From assembly GCA_021299695.1 (NCBI GenBank), contig JAJTEK010000002.1:59913-123912 (forward strand): a stretch of 64,000 nucleotides of DNA. The letters are read 5' to 3'. A model generated the notes under the pieces. It searched no databases, was not told the DNA's origin, and was given only the letters and a program-made list of their open reading frames with translations. Numbering within the stretch: position 1 is the first letter of the stretch; the number at the start of each line of letters is the position of its first letter. Below, piece after piece: positions 17,359-28,900 of the stretch. Source of the stretch: Pirellula sp. Lineage in GTDB: Bacteria > Planctomycetota > Planctomycetia > Pirellulales > Pirellulaceae. A program made the translations under genes and the position numbers.

Positions 17359-20331
17359 CTAGCGACTCGGACTCTTTTCGAACGTATAGGATCGCATCGA
17401 ATAGGCCGGAACGAGGACCTCTAATTCCAAAATCTCTTGGGGGCTTATGGGTATCGTTTGTGCTGGATCGTTCAGGGTCGTATCCTTCAGAGTCGTATCT
17501 TTCAGGTGGGCCTCTGGTCGCGATTGGCGCACGAGGGCCTCTTGGCGCAGTCCAGTGTAGTGCATCGGGACCTTGAGCCTCTCTCGCAGTTGGCCAGAGG
17601 TCGGATTGTAGACGACAAGCATTCCTTGGGTGGGCAATTGCGGATTGACGTGCAAGCACCAATCGAGTCCCGAGGCATCGGGACGCCGCCCATGGATCAG
17701 GTCGCTCTCGAGGATGTCCCGGTGCTGTTTGTACCACCTTACCTGCTGCTTGACCATCTCCTTGACTCTGTCGGTATCGTAGAGACGAGGCCCCCGATAG
17801 CATGCTTGTACTCCGAGTCCTAAGTTCGATTGGATCATGTTTCGATAATGGTCGATGTTCTTGTCGAGCGGTTCGATCGTCGCCGCCGGCCCCCCACCGT
17901 GATACTCCGTCAACGGGACAAACATCCAGCCCATGCTCGGGGTTTTCTGCCAAGTCCCATCGTAGATATTCTGGCGAGTATGGATGGTCTGCTGCTCTCG
18001 GGGCAACGACCAGTTGACCTCCCGATAACCCATCCCGGTTTTATTCGAACCGACCAAAAAATAATGATCGGGGACATTTAAAAACAATCCCTCTGCGCGG
18101 CACCAACGGTAAAACTCTGCGATCGTCTCCCACTGATTCCATCGCGAATCGTCGAGGCCCTGATGCCCAGGATGCAACTGGCTCTTGCACGGATCGCCGG
18201 GGTACGAGCCGTCGTGTTCCAGCAGAGTAAAACCGCTGTTGCGATGGAATTCATAGAGTCTTGCAAAGTACTTGTTTCCCCATGAGCTTTCCAAGCAAGG
18301 CGAGTTTCCGAAGGTAGGCTTTTGACCCTCGGGCATGACCACATCCTCGTTGACCGAGATCGATCGAGATGCCAGAAGGGAATAGCTTCCTATTTCGATA
18401 TTCTTCGCCTTGGCCGCCGCTGCGAATTTCTGAGCTTTTTCCATCATCGCGCCGCTTTGGCTCTCGAGATTGAATCCGCTGCCAAAGCTCAAGATGAGCA
18501 TCTCGAAGCCGACCTCATGGCACTGCTCGATCGCTCTGAGTACGGAGGCTTCGTCCGATGCGATCAAATGCATCATCAGTGGGTTTTCGGTTACCCAAGG
18601 TGCGATGCAGCGAAAGAGTTTTCGGACGGCTAATCCCGATCGTTCGCGATCGAAGGAATCCTGGACCATTACCCATCCTCGATAAGAACTCCAGCCTTGA
18701 CCTGCAGGGATGATCTGAGCAGGTCCAAGATCCGGACCGATCTCAAGCAAGCAGGGAGTCTTCTTCTCGTAATTGACCTGGGTGTGATAATCCGGATCGG
18801 CGACCCAACGATACGATCTGCGATTGGCTCCTTGACTGGTCATCCCGCCAAAGGCCATTTCGGTTTCGATATGGAGGTTCGGTGGAGTCAGTCCGACGCT
18901 CAGCGCGTCGACCTCTGAGGTGTGCTCGACTGCAGCAAGTAAGTCGCTGCAATATCGATCGACGCGGACCGGGCTTGGGGTTGGATTTTCGATGGTAATC
19001 CATTTGCCGTAAGCAGGGAGTCCGTCGTAGAGTTCATAGTGCACATCGACGCGCAGAGGGCTTTGAGCGTCGTCTTTGACCAGTCCTTTGTCCCATTTGC
19101 TATAGACTCGGAAATCGTAGAAGCCGCATTGAGTCTGCTTGGGCGCAGCGGGGTCCTGCGTGGCGGCTTGCAAATTGTCCCTCGGGTTTCCGGATCGATC
19201 GGATTTACCGATCCGTACGGCAGTCGGATGGATGCCGTTCCAAGGGATCTGGAAGAGCTTGTGGTAGACGCGCTGGTCGGCTGGTCGCTGGGGATCGACC
19301 GACTCGCTCGGAGTGCTATCTACTGGTGAGTTCGACGGTTGTTTCAGTTGGGCCACATCCCAAATCATCTGGTCGTCTTGCCATCGAACTCTGAGCGCAT
19401 AGCGACAGGTTCGCTCGATGCCATTGTCTTGTTCGGCGAACCGAGGGATTTTAGCAAGCGACTCGGCACCACGGTTTCGAAGTTCAAAGTGCCCGTGTTC
19501 GCCGCGATCTCCGGGTCTTAAGTTCACCTCGATCGCGCCGTCGGGGCGGACCAAGGCCAAGCCGGGGCCCCAGCTTGTGTCTTGATCATCGATCGGATCG
19601 ATAACGACCTCGACGCAACCGGCATCCTCGGGCACGGGACGTTCGAGCAGCAAGGCGCGACCGACCTGACCGGACAGGATCAGGCCTCCGCGGGCGTTTT
19701 GGAACAGAGGTGTTTGAGAATCGCCGTTTCTGGTGTTCTCATCCGTGAGGACTTTCCAATTCGACTTCGGGGTCTCGAACGCATCCTCGGTGAGCAACGA
19801 GCGTCCCTGGTCCGAAGGAACCTGGTGGCTCCAAAGTCTGCTTGGCCCTTCAAAGTGCAGCACCAGTTCGATACCTTTGGGCGGCCAAGCGGTATTGGGC
19901 GCATGGTGGCGGGTTTGCTTCCAAGCCATTCGAGGTAGGATCGAAGGTCGGATTTGGTAGCCTTGGTATTGGAATGCGTCCGGGTTGTTCTTCAGGGAAG
20001 GGATCCAAGACGGGTCCAAGAAGGCGTAGTTGGGTTGCCCTTGGAGTCCCCCGACGTCATAGCGCAGGCCGTCGAGCTCGACGGTTGCCTCGGGCTTGAC
20101 CCCGCGCAGGATCGTCTCTCCGGTGATCAGATTCCGAAAGCCGATGCTCGCCGCGTTGGGGACAAGCGCGATACGGCGTTCGATCAGTCCGTTGCTGAGG
20201 ACAAGTTCCCGACCACTTGGCAAGAGTTCGGCTTTTGCTTGATAAGGAGTTGGATCGACCAACCAATCTTGGGCCAAAGCAAACGAAGAGGCCAGCCCGA
20301 AGGCGAAAAGGCACACCAGGCAACGCATCAT
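17359..20331 (-). CDS. Large secreted glycoside-hydrolase-like protein (alpha-galactosidase-like)
   Basis: I chose ATG 20331, which starts a clean signal peptide (MMRCLVCLFAFGLASSFALA, cleavage before QDW) and leaves a 13-bp gap from the gene upstream; the longer frame to 20385 would overlap it. The product is 990 residues. The N-terminal half is beta-rich, and the C-terminal half reads like a TIM barrel of the clan GH-D type (WVTENPLMMHL, FEMLILSFGSGF, FTLLEHDGSYPGD, LNVPDHYFLVGSNKTG). LEHDGSYPGD is a good candidate for a catalytic Asp region, but I cannot place the family (GH36-like or related) with certainty. The C-terminus has a small repeat LKDTTLKDTTLND. Probably periplasmic or exported polysaccharide degradation. 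Confidence 0.65.
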   Translation of the reverse strand: MMRCLVCLFAFGLASSFALAQDWLVDPTPYQAKAELLPSGRELVLSNGLIERRIALVPNAASIGFRNLITGETILRGVKPEATVELDGLRYDVGGLQGQPNYAFLDPSWIPSLKNNPDAFQYQGYQIRPSILPRMAWKQTRHHAPNTAWPPKGIELVLHFEGPSRLWSHQVPSDQGRSLLTEDAFETPKSNWKVLTDENTRNGDSQTPLFQNARGGLILSGQVGRALLLERPVPEDAGCVEVVIDPIDDQDTSWGPGLALVRPDGAIEVNLRPGDRGEHGHFELRNRGAESLAKIPRFAEQDNGIERTCRYALRVRWQDDQMIWDVAQLKQPSNSPVDSTPSESVDPQRPADQRVYHKLFQIPWNGIHPTAVRIGKSDRSGNPRDNLQAATQDPAAPKQTQCGFYDFRVYSKWDKGLVKDDAQSPLRVDVHYELYDGLPAYGKWITIENPTPSPVRVDRYCSDLLAAVEHTSEVDALSVGLTPPNLHIETEMAFGGMTSQGANRRSYRWVADPDYHTQVNYEKKTPCLLEIGPDLGPAQIIPAGQGWSSYRGWVMVQDSFDRERSGLAVRKLFRCIAPWVTENPLMMHLIASDEASVLRAIEQCHEVGFEMLILSFGSGFNLESQSGAMMEKAQKFAAAAKAKNIEIGSYSLLASRSISVNEDVVMPEGQKPTFGNSPCLESSWGNKYFARLYEFHRNSGFTLLEHDGSYPGDPCKSQLHPGHQGLDDSRWNQWETIAEFYRWCRAEGLFLNVPDHYFLVGSNKTGMGYREVNWSLPREQQTIHTRQNIYDGTWQKTPSMGWMFVPLTEYHGGGPAATIEPLDKNIDHYRNMIQSNLGLGVQACYRGPRLYDTDRVKEMVKQQVRWYKQHRDILESDLIHGRRPDASGLDWCLHVNPQLPTQGMLVVYNPTSGQLRERLKVPMHYTGLRQEALVRQSRPEAHLKDTTLKDTTLNDPAQTIPISPQEILELEVLVPAYSMRSYTFEKSPSR

Positions 20332-20344
20332 GATGGAGGTCTTA

Positions 20345-21046
20345 CTATTTGAAAGTTCGAGCCGCTCGGCGCGGTGGACTGACATTCGTCGAGCGTCCGA
20401 GAATCTCTCTTAGTATACGCTGTTCCAATTCGGTGTCGTTCTCTTGTCGGATCCAGCCTAGCGTGATCGGTTGCCCTACGAGTCCAGGGCTTGCTCGAAC
20501 GATCGTCCCATCGTGCCTAGCGATCGCGGAACCTTCGGAGGAATACTGAGAGCGGTCGACATCCTCGAGCTCTTTGATCACCTCGACTCCTACCGAAAAG
20601 CCCTGTTCGATCGGGATGGCTCGGATAAAGCAGGTTCGCCGGATGGTTTGCAGGGTGCTTTGGATACGCTGGAAACCGAAGGCGGTGTCTTTTCGCCATG
20701 GTTCGAGCAGAGTCGCGCCGATTTCAGGATAGGTCTCCATGCGACCTTCGAGCCACTGCGTCGCGTCTCGCGAGGCTCTCTGCTCGGACTTGATCCGAAA
20801 GTAGTCCTCGACGGTATCGACGATTTGATTCCAGAGAAACTCGCTGTCGTTGACGCCGACGGTGATCGGATTGGACAATTGCGTTTTTTTATCGAGCGGA
20901 ATCGAAGGGATCAGAAATCGCGTCTGTTGCAGATACGAACAGCCACCGAGGCCGCTTCCGACGGCAAGTCCTGCAATGAGCCGCGAGCCAATCCAGGCAC
21001 CGACCGATGCGCGCTTGAGGAAATTCCTTCGGTCCTGACACGTCAC
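20345..21046 (-). CDS. Tat-exported lipoprotein of unknown function
   Basis: 233 residues starting at GTG 21046. The N-terminus has a twin-arginine motif (DRRNFLKRA) followed by a hydrophobic stretch ending in a lipobox-like GLGGC, so the protein is predicted to be exported by Tat and lipidated at about C36. The rest is a mixed alpha/beta domain with conserved-looking WNQIVDTVEDYFRI and PIEQGFSVGVEV segments and no motif I recognise. The start overlaps the stop of the preceding gene as GTGA, so the two are coupled; the glycosidase-like gene follows 13 bp later. Confidence 0.75.
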   Translation of the reverse strand: MTCQDRRNFLKRASVGAWIGSRLIAGLAVGSGLGGCSYLQQTRFLIPSIPLDKKTQLSNPITVGVNDSEFLWNQIVDTVEDYFRIKSEQRASRDATQWLEGRMETYPEIGATLLEPWRKDTAFGFQRIQSTLQTIRRTCFIRAIPIEQGFSVGVEVIKELEDVDRSQYSSEGSAIARHDGTIVRASPGLVGQPITLGWIRQENDTELEQRILREILGRSTNVSPPRRAARTFK

Positions 21047-21375
21047 GAGCTAGGATCCTGCGAAGGTTTGGGCTTCGATACCCCTTGAGGATTCAAATCC
21101 TTGAGAGATTTCCCCAGCCGTTTTCGTGGGGTGCGGCTCGATGTGGCGAGTCCATCGGCACCAGCCTGTCCGGCGTCGATCAGCCCTGCATCGATCGGCC
21201 CTGCATCGATCGGCCCAAGGCTCATGGCTCCGGTTCCAATCGCTTTGGCAATACTCGGATGAAAGCTCTCATTGCTATCGACGGTCCCCAAGGCATCCAA
21301 AGCGTCGCTGACGCCAAGCAGTACCGATTGCTTGACCCCTTGGCGAATCCATCCAAAAAATCCGTTGTTGGTCAT
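21043..21375 (-). CDS. Small hypothetical protein with DAGPI repeats
   Basis: I prefer ATG 21375 (MTNNGFFGWIRQGVKQSVLLG) over the upstream start at 21456, giving 110 residues. A short amphipathic helix is followed by a repeat of five-residue units (PIDAG PIDAG LIDAG) and a basic, Pro/Ser-rich tail. No family recognised. The stop overlaps the start of the Tat lipoprotein gene by 4 bp, which is the main evidence that it is translated. Confidence 0.6.
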   Translation of the reverse strand: MTNNGFFGWIRQGVKQSVLLGVSDALDALGTVDSNESFHPSIAKAIGTGAMSLGPIDAGPIDAGLIDAGQAGADGLATSSRTPRKRLGKSLKDLNPQGVSKPKPSQDPSS

Positions 21376-21520
21376 AGAGTCAGCCACTCTCGAAGTTGGT
21401 GTGGAATCGGTTTCGTTTCGATCTGCGCGTCGAAGATTACCAAAGCTCGCCGACAAGCCGCCAGTGCAGAATTCCCCAGGAAATTCCCACGGGAATCCTA
21501 AAGTGAATTAACCTGCGGCA

Positions 21521-22627
21521 TTAAAAAAGCGTCGACTGGTACCACCAATCCTTCCAGGTCCAACCCGGTGGAGGCATAAATGGAACGATGGTGTACCAAG
21601 GTTGATCGTCGAGTGAACGAGGTTTCACGGTCGCTGGATTCTTGGAGGGCTCAGGGTTTGCGAGCATGGGTGCAGGAGGGTTTAACGGGGAGGAATTAGG
21701 CTGAAAACAGGCTCGGTAGTCGCGTTGGATCGAATCGATCCAAGCGGAGGTTTCGGCCGTTTCATCCCCTGGAAGCCAGGACAGATTTGAATGCTCGAGC
21801 CGATCGCGGGCCAATTGAAAATCTTCTTTGGCCACTGCGGCCATGCTGAGGTTATGCCAAGCGGCACGATTCCAGGGGTGCAAGTCGGCGGCCTCTTGCC
21901 ATTCCCGTTCTGCTTGCTCCCATTGCCCGAGCCTTGCAAAAGCGTTCCCTTTGCGAACGCGAGCCGAGCCGGGCATCAACCAAGGTAGATCGAGGGTTGC
22001 TTGAGTCGCCGTCGTCGTCGGGACGACCATTTCCCAAGATCTCCGAGCGCTTGCGGCGATGACTTTGGATTCTCCGGAACCTTGGTAAGCCAGATCGGGG
22101 TAGTCGAGTTGGGCTCGTTTGGGATCCATGTCGATGGTGTGTTGACCGATTCGGCTCCCTGTGCGAGCGTCGAATACCGTCCAGCGAACACTCATCGATT
22201 CATCGGGGGGTGGCTTTTTGAGAAATGAAAAGAGTCTGCGTTGCTTAGGCACTTGCCTGGGTTCAAGATCGTGCTGGAGGATCTCTCCGCTGAGCACATA
22301 CTGTGCACCGGCCCGTTTGGCCGCACCGTAGGCGGCCATTTCGCTTGGTTGTCCATCGTAGGAAACCAATTGAATTCCGCTTATGTTTTCGAGTTGATCC
22401 GGATAGAGAACCGCCAGATGGGGCATCGTTTGAGGCCGGGTCGCGATCAAGCTTTTGTCGAGCTTCTCGGCGACTTGCTCAGGCCCTCCGACCGGAGCGA
22501 CTGCCACGGAGACGGCCGAGCCGGTTGAAAGTCGGGGTGTTTTCCATACGTGCATCGGCGCGTTCATGTGGCAACCGGTCAGCAGAAACGAGAGCATTCC
22601 AGAAAACAAAAATCCAAAGCGAATCAT
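21521..22627 (-). CDS. Lipoprotein with TPR-like repeats
   Basis: 368 residues with a lipoprotein signal (MIRFGFLFSGMLSFLLTGC, C19). The first half resembles periplasmic proteins that resolve a per-molecule path such as AVAPVGGPEQVAEKLDK and AGAQYVLSGEILQHDLEPR, a fold seen in lipoproteins that report on assembly or penicillin-binding-protein activation. The second half has TPR-like helices (ARVRKGNAFARLGQWEQAE, AWHNLSMAAVAKEDFQLARD). The C-terminus is Pro- and Trp-rich. It starts the minus-strand group that ends with the glycosidase-like gene; a 146-bp gap separates it from the next member. Confidence 0.72.
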   Translation of the reverse strand: MIRFGFLFSGMLSFLLTGCHMNAPMHVWKTPRLSTGSAVSVAVAPVGGPEQVAEKLDKSLIATRPQTMPHLAVLYPDQLENISGIQLVSYDGQPSEMAAYGAAKRAGAQYVLSGEILQHDLEPRQVPKQRRLFSFLKKPPPDESMSVRWTVFDARTGSRIGQHTIDMDPKRAQLDYPDLAYQGSGESKVIAASARRSWEMVVPTTTATQATLDLPWLMPGSARVRKGNAFARLGQWEQAEREWQEAADLHPWNRAAWHNLSMAAVAKEDFQLARDRLEHSNLSWLPGDETAETSAWIDSIQRDYRACFQPNSSPLNPPAPMLANPEPSKNPATVKPRSLDDQPWYTIVPFMPPPGWTWKDWWYQSTLF

Positions 22628-22965
22628 AAGTTTGGCGATCCAAAACGTGTCGTTGTGTCCAAGGAGTCCAAATCCCGCAATCTGATGACGCAGTCTGGGA
22701 GCAGATACGCCAAATGCCCCTAAAGTGTCAAGGAAGATTGGGAAAAGCCTGAAAGACTGGGCAAACCGGGTAGGATCGAGCCGAAGGCCGTGGGCGATTT
22801 CCGGATTTTTCCGCTAAGAATCCCGCGGCCAAATCGTTAACACTTACGTAAATCCGTCTTTTTCACTCGCGTCGGCTCGTCGATCGCACGGGGCGATCTA
22901 AACTGGAATTGGACCCGAGGTCCAACCCTCATCGAACTTACTTCGAACCTACTTTTCGTGCAGAT

Positions 22966-25900
22966 ATGCAACCTATCCTCATCCTTGTCTGTTTTTTCCT
23001 ACTGTTGCTTTCTTCTCTAACGGGCAATGCGCAAGCTCAGGGGGTACAAGCGCCCTCGGCCACCGAGCCGTTGGGATTCCTCGAACGCTTTGCCCTGAGT
23101 GAACAGCGTTCGGAAACCCTCGAAGAGCTTATTCCCAACACTCCGGAATACTTTTTCTTCCAGGTCCTTAACGCCCAGAACGAAGGACGTATTGCCCAAG
23201 CCAGAAGCCTGCTGGCTGAATGGATAGCGAAACACAAATCGAACGATTTGACGCGACGCATGGAGACTCGCCAAGCGTTGCTTGAGTATGCGTCGAACCC
23301 CAATGCTTCGATCGAGTATCTTCAAGGTACCTTCGGAATCAACACCTCCCACCCAGCTCCGAGGAAAAACGAAGCTGCCGAATTGCCGACCAAGCTCGAT
23401 GCGAATCTGATCGATTGGAAGACGATTGTCCGAGATACGGTCAAGCAATCCGGGATCGACACGATCGAGGACAGTATCCTGGCCGATGTGCTTGTCGATG
23501 TTCCGAATATCGATGAGCTTCGCAAGTGGTTCGCTCGTTCGCATCGGATCGACTCCCCGAAACTTATCGAGCGGCTCGTCGAAGAACTCACGACGATCCA
23601 CTCGCGAGGATTTGGTTGGGCACCGATCCACGGCGAACTGACCTTGGCCCAGCTCGAGGAGCTCCAAAAGCAAATACCAACGCTTAACCAAAACGCCAAT
23701 TACGTCTTAGAGCGGCTCCGACACTTGCTCCCTACGGATGATGAGTCGATCCAAGACACCGCAGTTCGAAAAAGGCAGCTTGAACAAGCCGAAGCGTATG
23801 CCATCTCGCTCCCGGAAGTTCACAATAGCTTGATCGCCGCAGTCCTCTACCAACGCTTGGTTTTCGACTTGGAACAAGGCACACCGGACCGTGATCGTTT
23901 CAAGCGTTACCTTCGATTGCCCAATTCGCGACCGATCTGTTCGGCAGAGTTTCGCAATGCGATGCGGGAGAAGCCTCTGGTCGATATCCAGGCTGCGTTT
24001 CCTTTCCCACCCATCAATCGACCTATCGGCAACGACATGCCCTTGATCGAAAAGTACCTTGACCTGTACTTTCAGACCGATGCGAGCATCGACGAGTTTG
24101 CAAACGTGCTCGAACGGGGGTACCTGCAGCGATTCTTCGCAACGACGAAAATCCTTCACGGGCTGGGCGATCCCAAAACGTATTATGCGCAGCTCTCTGC
24201 CCAAGCCCAGAAGGAACTTGCCGAACGCATCGAAGTCCAATTTGCTCCAAACAACCCAACGATCTTCAAAACCGATGAGCGCGTCCGCTTGACCTTCGAT
24301 CTGAAAAACACTCCCGAGCTTTTCGTTCGGATCTATCGGATCAATGCGAGGAATGTACTCAGCAAGCAGCAATCGGCCGTCTCGACGGCATTGGACCTCG
24401 ACGGGGTTGTACCCAACGTCGAACGCAAACTGGTCTATGCGCAGAAGAGCGACCGACGCCATCGCGAATCGATCGAACTGCCGGAACTCGACGGCCAGGG
24501 TGTTTGGATCGTCGAGGTCCTTGCCGGGGGGCAACGCAGCCGAGCCTTGGTCCAGAAAGGCCAGCTCTCGGCCATCTTGGCAATCAGCGATGCGGGCCAA
24601 TTGGTACGGATCGTCAACGCCGAGGGCGAGCACGTGCCGACGGCCCGCGTCCAAATCGGTGAACGCGAGTTTGAGCCCGACAAGAGCGGGTGGATTTTGA
24701 TTCCGTTTGAACAGTCGACTCAACTCAAGAATATGCTGCTGGTCGACGGGAGCTTTGCCGTCCTTGAACCGTTTAACCACCTCGGGGAAGCTTACGAGCT
24801 GCGAGCCGATTTTCTCGTCGATCCTCAATCCATGCTCGGGGGCAATCGGTCTGCCGTGGTGGTTCGAGCGCAGTTGCTGACCCATAACCAACCAATCCCA
24901 CTTGCCAATCTCACAGAAATCGAATTGCGAGCGACCAGCAAGGATCAGAGCGGCGTACCGAGCACCCAGGTTTTCACGAATCTTAAGCTCGACGAAAAAG
25001 AAGAACTGACTCAGGAGTTCAGTGTCCCACCGAGGCTCGCCGAAATCGAGTGGAGCCTGCATGCGAAGATCAAGCAGATGCGCACCGATACCCTGCAATC
25101 GCTCGTTGCAACCCACAAGACGGATGTCAACGACTATGGGGATCGTTTGCGCAGCCTATGGGTTTATGATTCGTATTTGAATCGGACATCAGAGGGTTTT
25201 AAGGTCGAACTGCGAGGCCGAAACGGGGAACCTCTTGCACGCGCAGCGGCGCAACTGGAATTCAAACTCTACGGGGTGAGCCCAACGCGCTCGTTGCGAT
25301 TGGCCAGCGATGCCCAAGGCCAGATCGATCTTGGAAATCTCGCGGGAGTGGAACGTTTTTGGATCCGTGGAGCGGAATTTCCTAAACGCGAGTATTCGAT
25401 CCATCGCCATGAATTCGATTGGCCACAGTCGGTCCACGCTCCGGTCGGCGAAACGGTCAGTTTCGTAGGTCCGATCCTGGCCGAACAACAGCCGAGCCAA
25501 AGGGTGGGTATCGAGGCGCTCGGGCGTCAGGTAAGGCGTTTTTCTCTTTTCGAACAGCGCTCGGGCGTTGTGGTCAGCGATCGGACCGAGAAAATCAAAC
25601 TCCTCTCGGGTACCATGGAAATTTCCGGACTCGATCCAGGATGCTATCGCTTGGTGGATCACCAAGCTGGAACGCAATGCGAAATTCAAATCACCGCTGG
25701 CGAGCGACGCGATGGATGGATCGTCGGCAAGCACCGAACGCTCTCGAGGACGCCGACCGAGGCGCTAGCGATTCAAGAGATTGCGATCGTCGATGGAAAA
25801 CTCCGAGTCGACCTTAAGGGTTCCGACCCGACGACAAGACTCATGGTCGTCGCATCGCCTTATGCACACGCTGAGTCCAGCGGCTGGTTGCGGAGAACCC

Positions 25901-28900
25901 AAAGAAATTTTGCCCCGGTGCTCAAGCGGGAGCGAGTTCCGAGTTTTTACATCGACTCGATGAAGCTCGACGAAGAGTACCAGTATGTGTTGGCAAGGCA
26001 GCAATCCGAGCCGATGCTCGGGAGCATGCTCGCTCATCCGAGCATTCTGCTGAATCCCTGGGAACTTGACGCCACGCAGAACGAGAATCAGTTTGCCAAG
26101 GATGGAGATGCTATTGCGCAGAAGCAATCCGATCCGAGGGCCGCCTCGGCGGCTCCTGCTCCGACGGATTCGTCAGGGCTTCAGCCCGCCGCAGGCAACT
26201 CCCGCGATTACGAGTTCCTCGCGCAGGGAACTCGGATTCTTGCAAATGTTCCCACGGATGGACAAGGCAGGGTCGAATTCGATGCGCAGATTTTCGATGG
26301 CACCAGTGGACTTGCGATCGTCGCTATCAGCCGCGATGCGACCGCTCAAGCTTGTATCGCTATGCCTTGGAACGGACCTCGAAGACTCGCAGACCGAAGA
26401 TTGCAGCAATCCTTTGAGCTCGACAAGCATTTCATCCAAAAGAAATCCGTCCGGACCATCATGGCCGACCAAATCGCTGACTTAGGGGATGTAGGGGTAA
26501 CGCAAGTTCGGGCGTACAACTCGATCAGCGAGCTATTTCCGATGATGCGTTCGATCCTGATGGATCAGGAGGATTTCAATCGATTCGATTGCCTCGAGAC
26601 TTGGAGCAAACTCAGCGATGCCGAGAAACAAGCCAAATACAACGAGTTGGCTTGTCACGAACTCCATCTGTTCTTGCTCAAGCATGATCCAGAGTTTATG
26701 CAACGTGTGGTCATCCCTCATTTGATGAACAAGTCCCCGCGTCAACTCGTCGACGATTGGATCCTTGGTCAGAACCTCGATGCTTATCTGGCTCCTTGGC
26801 GCTATGAGCAGCTCAATACGGTGGAGCGAATTCTATTGGCTAAGCGATTCCCTGAGAAGCAATCGGGTTTGATTCGCCTTATGGGGGACCATCTCAAGAG
26901 CGAGAATCGTCTGTTCGATTTGGAAGCGTTGCTGTTTTCCCAGGCGCTTGACAACGGTTCGCTCGCGGCTCAGGGCGCCGATGGTTTGAATATCACCGAT
27001 GCGACCCGATCGCTCGAACTAGAACGCTTGTCTGGGTCTGGGGACCTCAAGCCGGGTGCATCGTCCGAAGAACTATCCCGCTTGTCAGAAGCCCCGGGTG
27101 GTATGGGAGGCGGTGGCATAGGTGGCGGTATGGGCGGCATGAGGAATCCTTCAGGTCGTGTGCTCAGCGAGGGTAAGAATTGGAATCTTTCTCTCAATCG
27201 TCTAAGCGATGCGTCTGGTAGAGACAAATCGCCTGCTGACCGATTCGGCATGATGCGAGGTGAGAAATCTCTCAGCGAATCGAACATGCCTAACGACTTA
27301 CCGGCACTCGGAAACGATTTTGTGAAAGAATCCGTCCCTGAATCCCTCTCTGAATTTTATTCGAATTCTGAGGATTTATTTCGATATTCCAAGCGTGAAC
27401 TAGGACGTTCGGCAGGCAAAAAGCTACAGATTTATGAGCCCTTGGGGCCGACTCGCAAATGGGCTGAATCGCAGTTCGATCGCGTCGAGCTTGCAGAGCA
27501 GAAACCTGGACTTGTGATCCCGAGTTTATTCTGGATCGATGTGCTTAGAGACTCCGGGGACTCGCTCTCGGAACACTTGCACTTGACGGCTCGAAACAGC
27601 AACGAGGCCCTGATGGCACTGGCCTTTGTCGATCTACCTTTGGATGCCAAGCCAGGTTCGCTCAGCATCGAAAATGGCCGCTGGATTTACAAGAGCGCCG
27701 GGAAAAGCCTCGTCTACACCCAGGGCATCGTCGCGATCCCACAAGAGGAGGTCCAAGCCGATCCCAAGCAGGAAAAAGCGCAAGAAGCGAAGGTATTGCT
27801 CAGCGAAAATATGTACTTAGCCAGCGCCGATCAGAAAGGCAAGCCGGTCGATCGTCAGGAGTTGGTCATCGGAGTCCCCTACCGCAATCGAGTCGTCGTG
27901 ACCAACCCGTCGGGCGATCAGGTGATGCTTCAGATTTTGATGCAGGTTCCACAAGGTTCGATTCCCTTGGAATCTGGTCGCAACGTTGTGGTCAGAGAGT
28001 TTTTCTTGGAGCCGTTTTCCACGATTGAGACATCCCACGTATTCTACTTTCCCTCAGCCGGTCAATTCCAGCATTACGGAGCTCGTGCCTCGAGCGAGGG
28101 TAAGTACCTTGCCCACGCCGCATCGAGTCCGCTTCGGGTGCTCGAAGCACCGCTGAACATCGATGACAGTTCCTGGGAATACCTAGCGGATTGGGGTAGT
28201 AACGACCAAGTTCTCGCAGCGCTCGATAAGGTCAACATCCAGGAAATCGATGTCGATCGGATCGCTTGGCGGATGCAAGACGGAGCGTTTTGGAAGCAAG
28301 TCCTCAACAAACTCGATGCGATCGGGATCTATAAGCCAACTCTCTGGGCTTATAGCTTGCAGCATCGCGATGAGAGACGCTTACGAGAGTTTTTCGAATC
28401 CGACGAACGGATTGTTGGTCATGCGTTTCCTTATTTTGATCATCCGTTGATGCATGTCGATCAAGAATCGAGGCTCGGTTATGAGCATCTGGATTTCCGC
28501 CCGATTGTTGTCGCCAGGACCCATCGTTTAGGTCGCGAATGGAAGATCCTTAACGACGGGCTCGCAGGCCAATATCAGGAATTGGTCAACCATCTGGCGT
28601 ATCAACCCAAAATACTTCCGCGTCAGCGTTTGTCGTTGACTTACTACCAACTGATCCAAAACCGAACGCAAGAGGCCCTTGCGAACTTCAAAAAAACCAA
28701 TCGAGCCGACTTGGTCGGAGACTCCAAGACGAGCGAAGCCCAGATGCAGTACGACTACTTCGACGCTTACTTTGCAATGCGGACAGGTCAATACGATCGC
28801 GCTGGAGCCATCGCCAAGAAATACGAAGCTTATCCGGTCCCACGATGGAACGAGTGGTTCAAGACGGTGGGGGATCAGATCCGTGAGCGTCAGGCGTTGC

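Noticed and set aside
17099..17953. 284-residue minus-strand frame over the polypurine tract
   Set aside because: It translates into low-complexity Phe/Pro/Leu runs and overlaps the glycosidase-like gene in another frame.
23707..25116. 469-residue open frame on the minus strand
   Set aside because: It is antisense to the giant secreted protein, has low-complexity composition and no recognisable domain.
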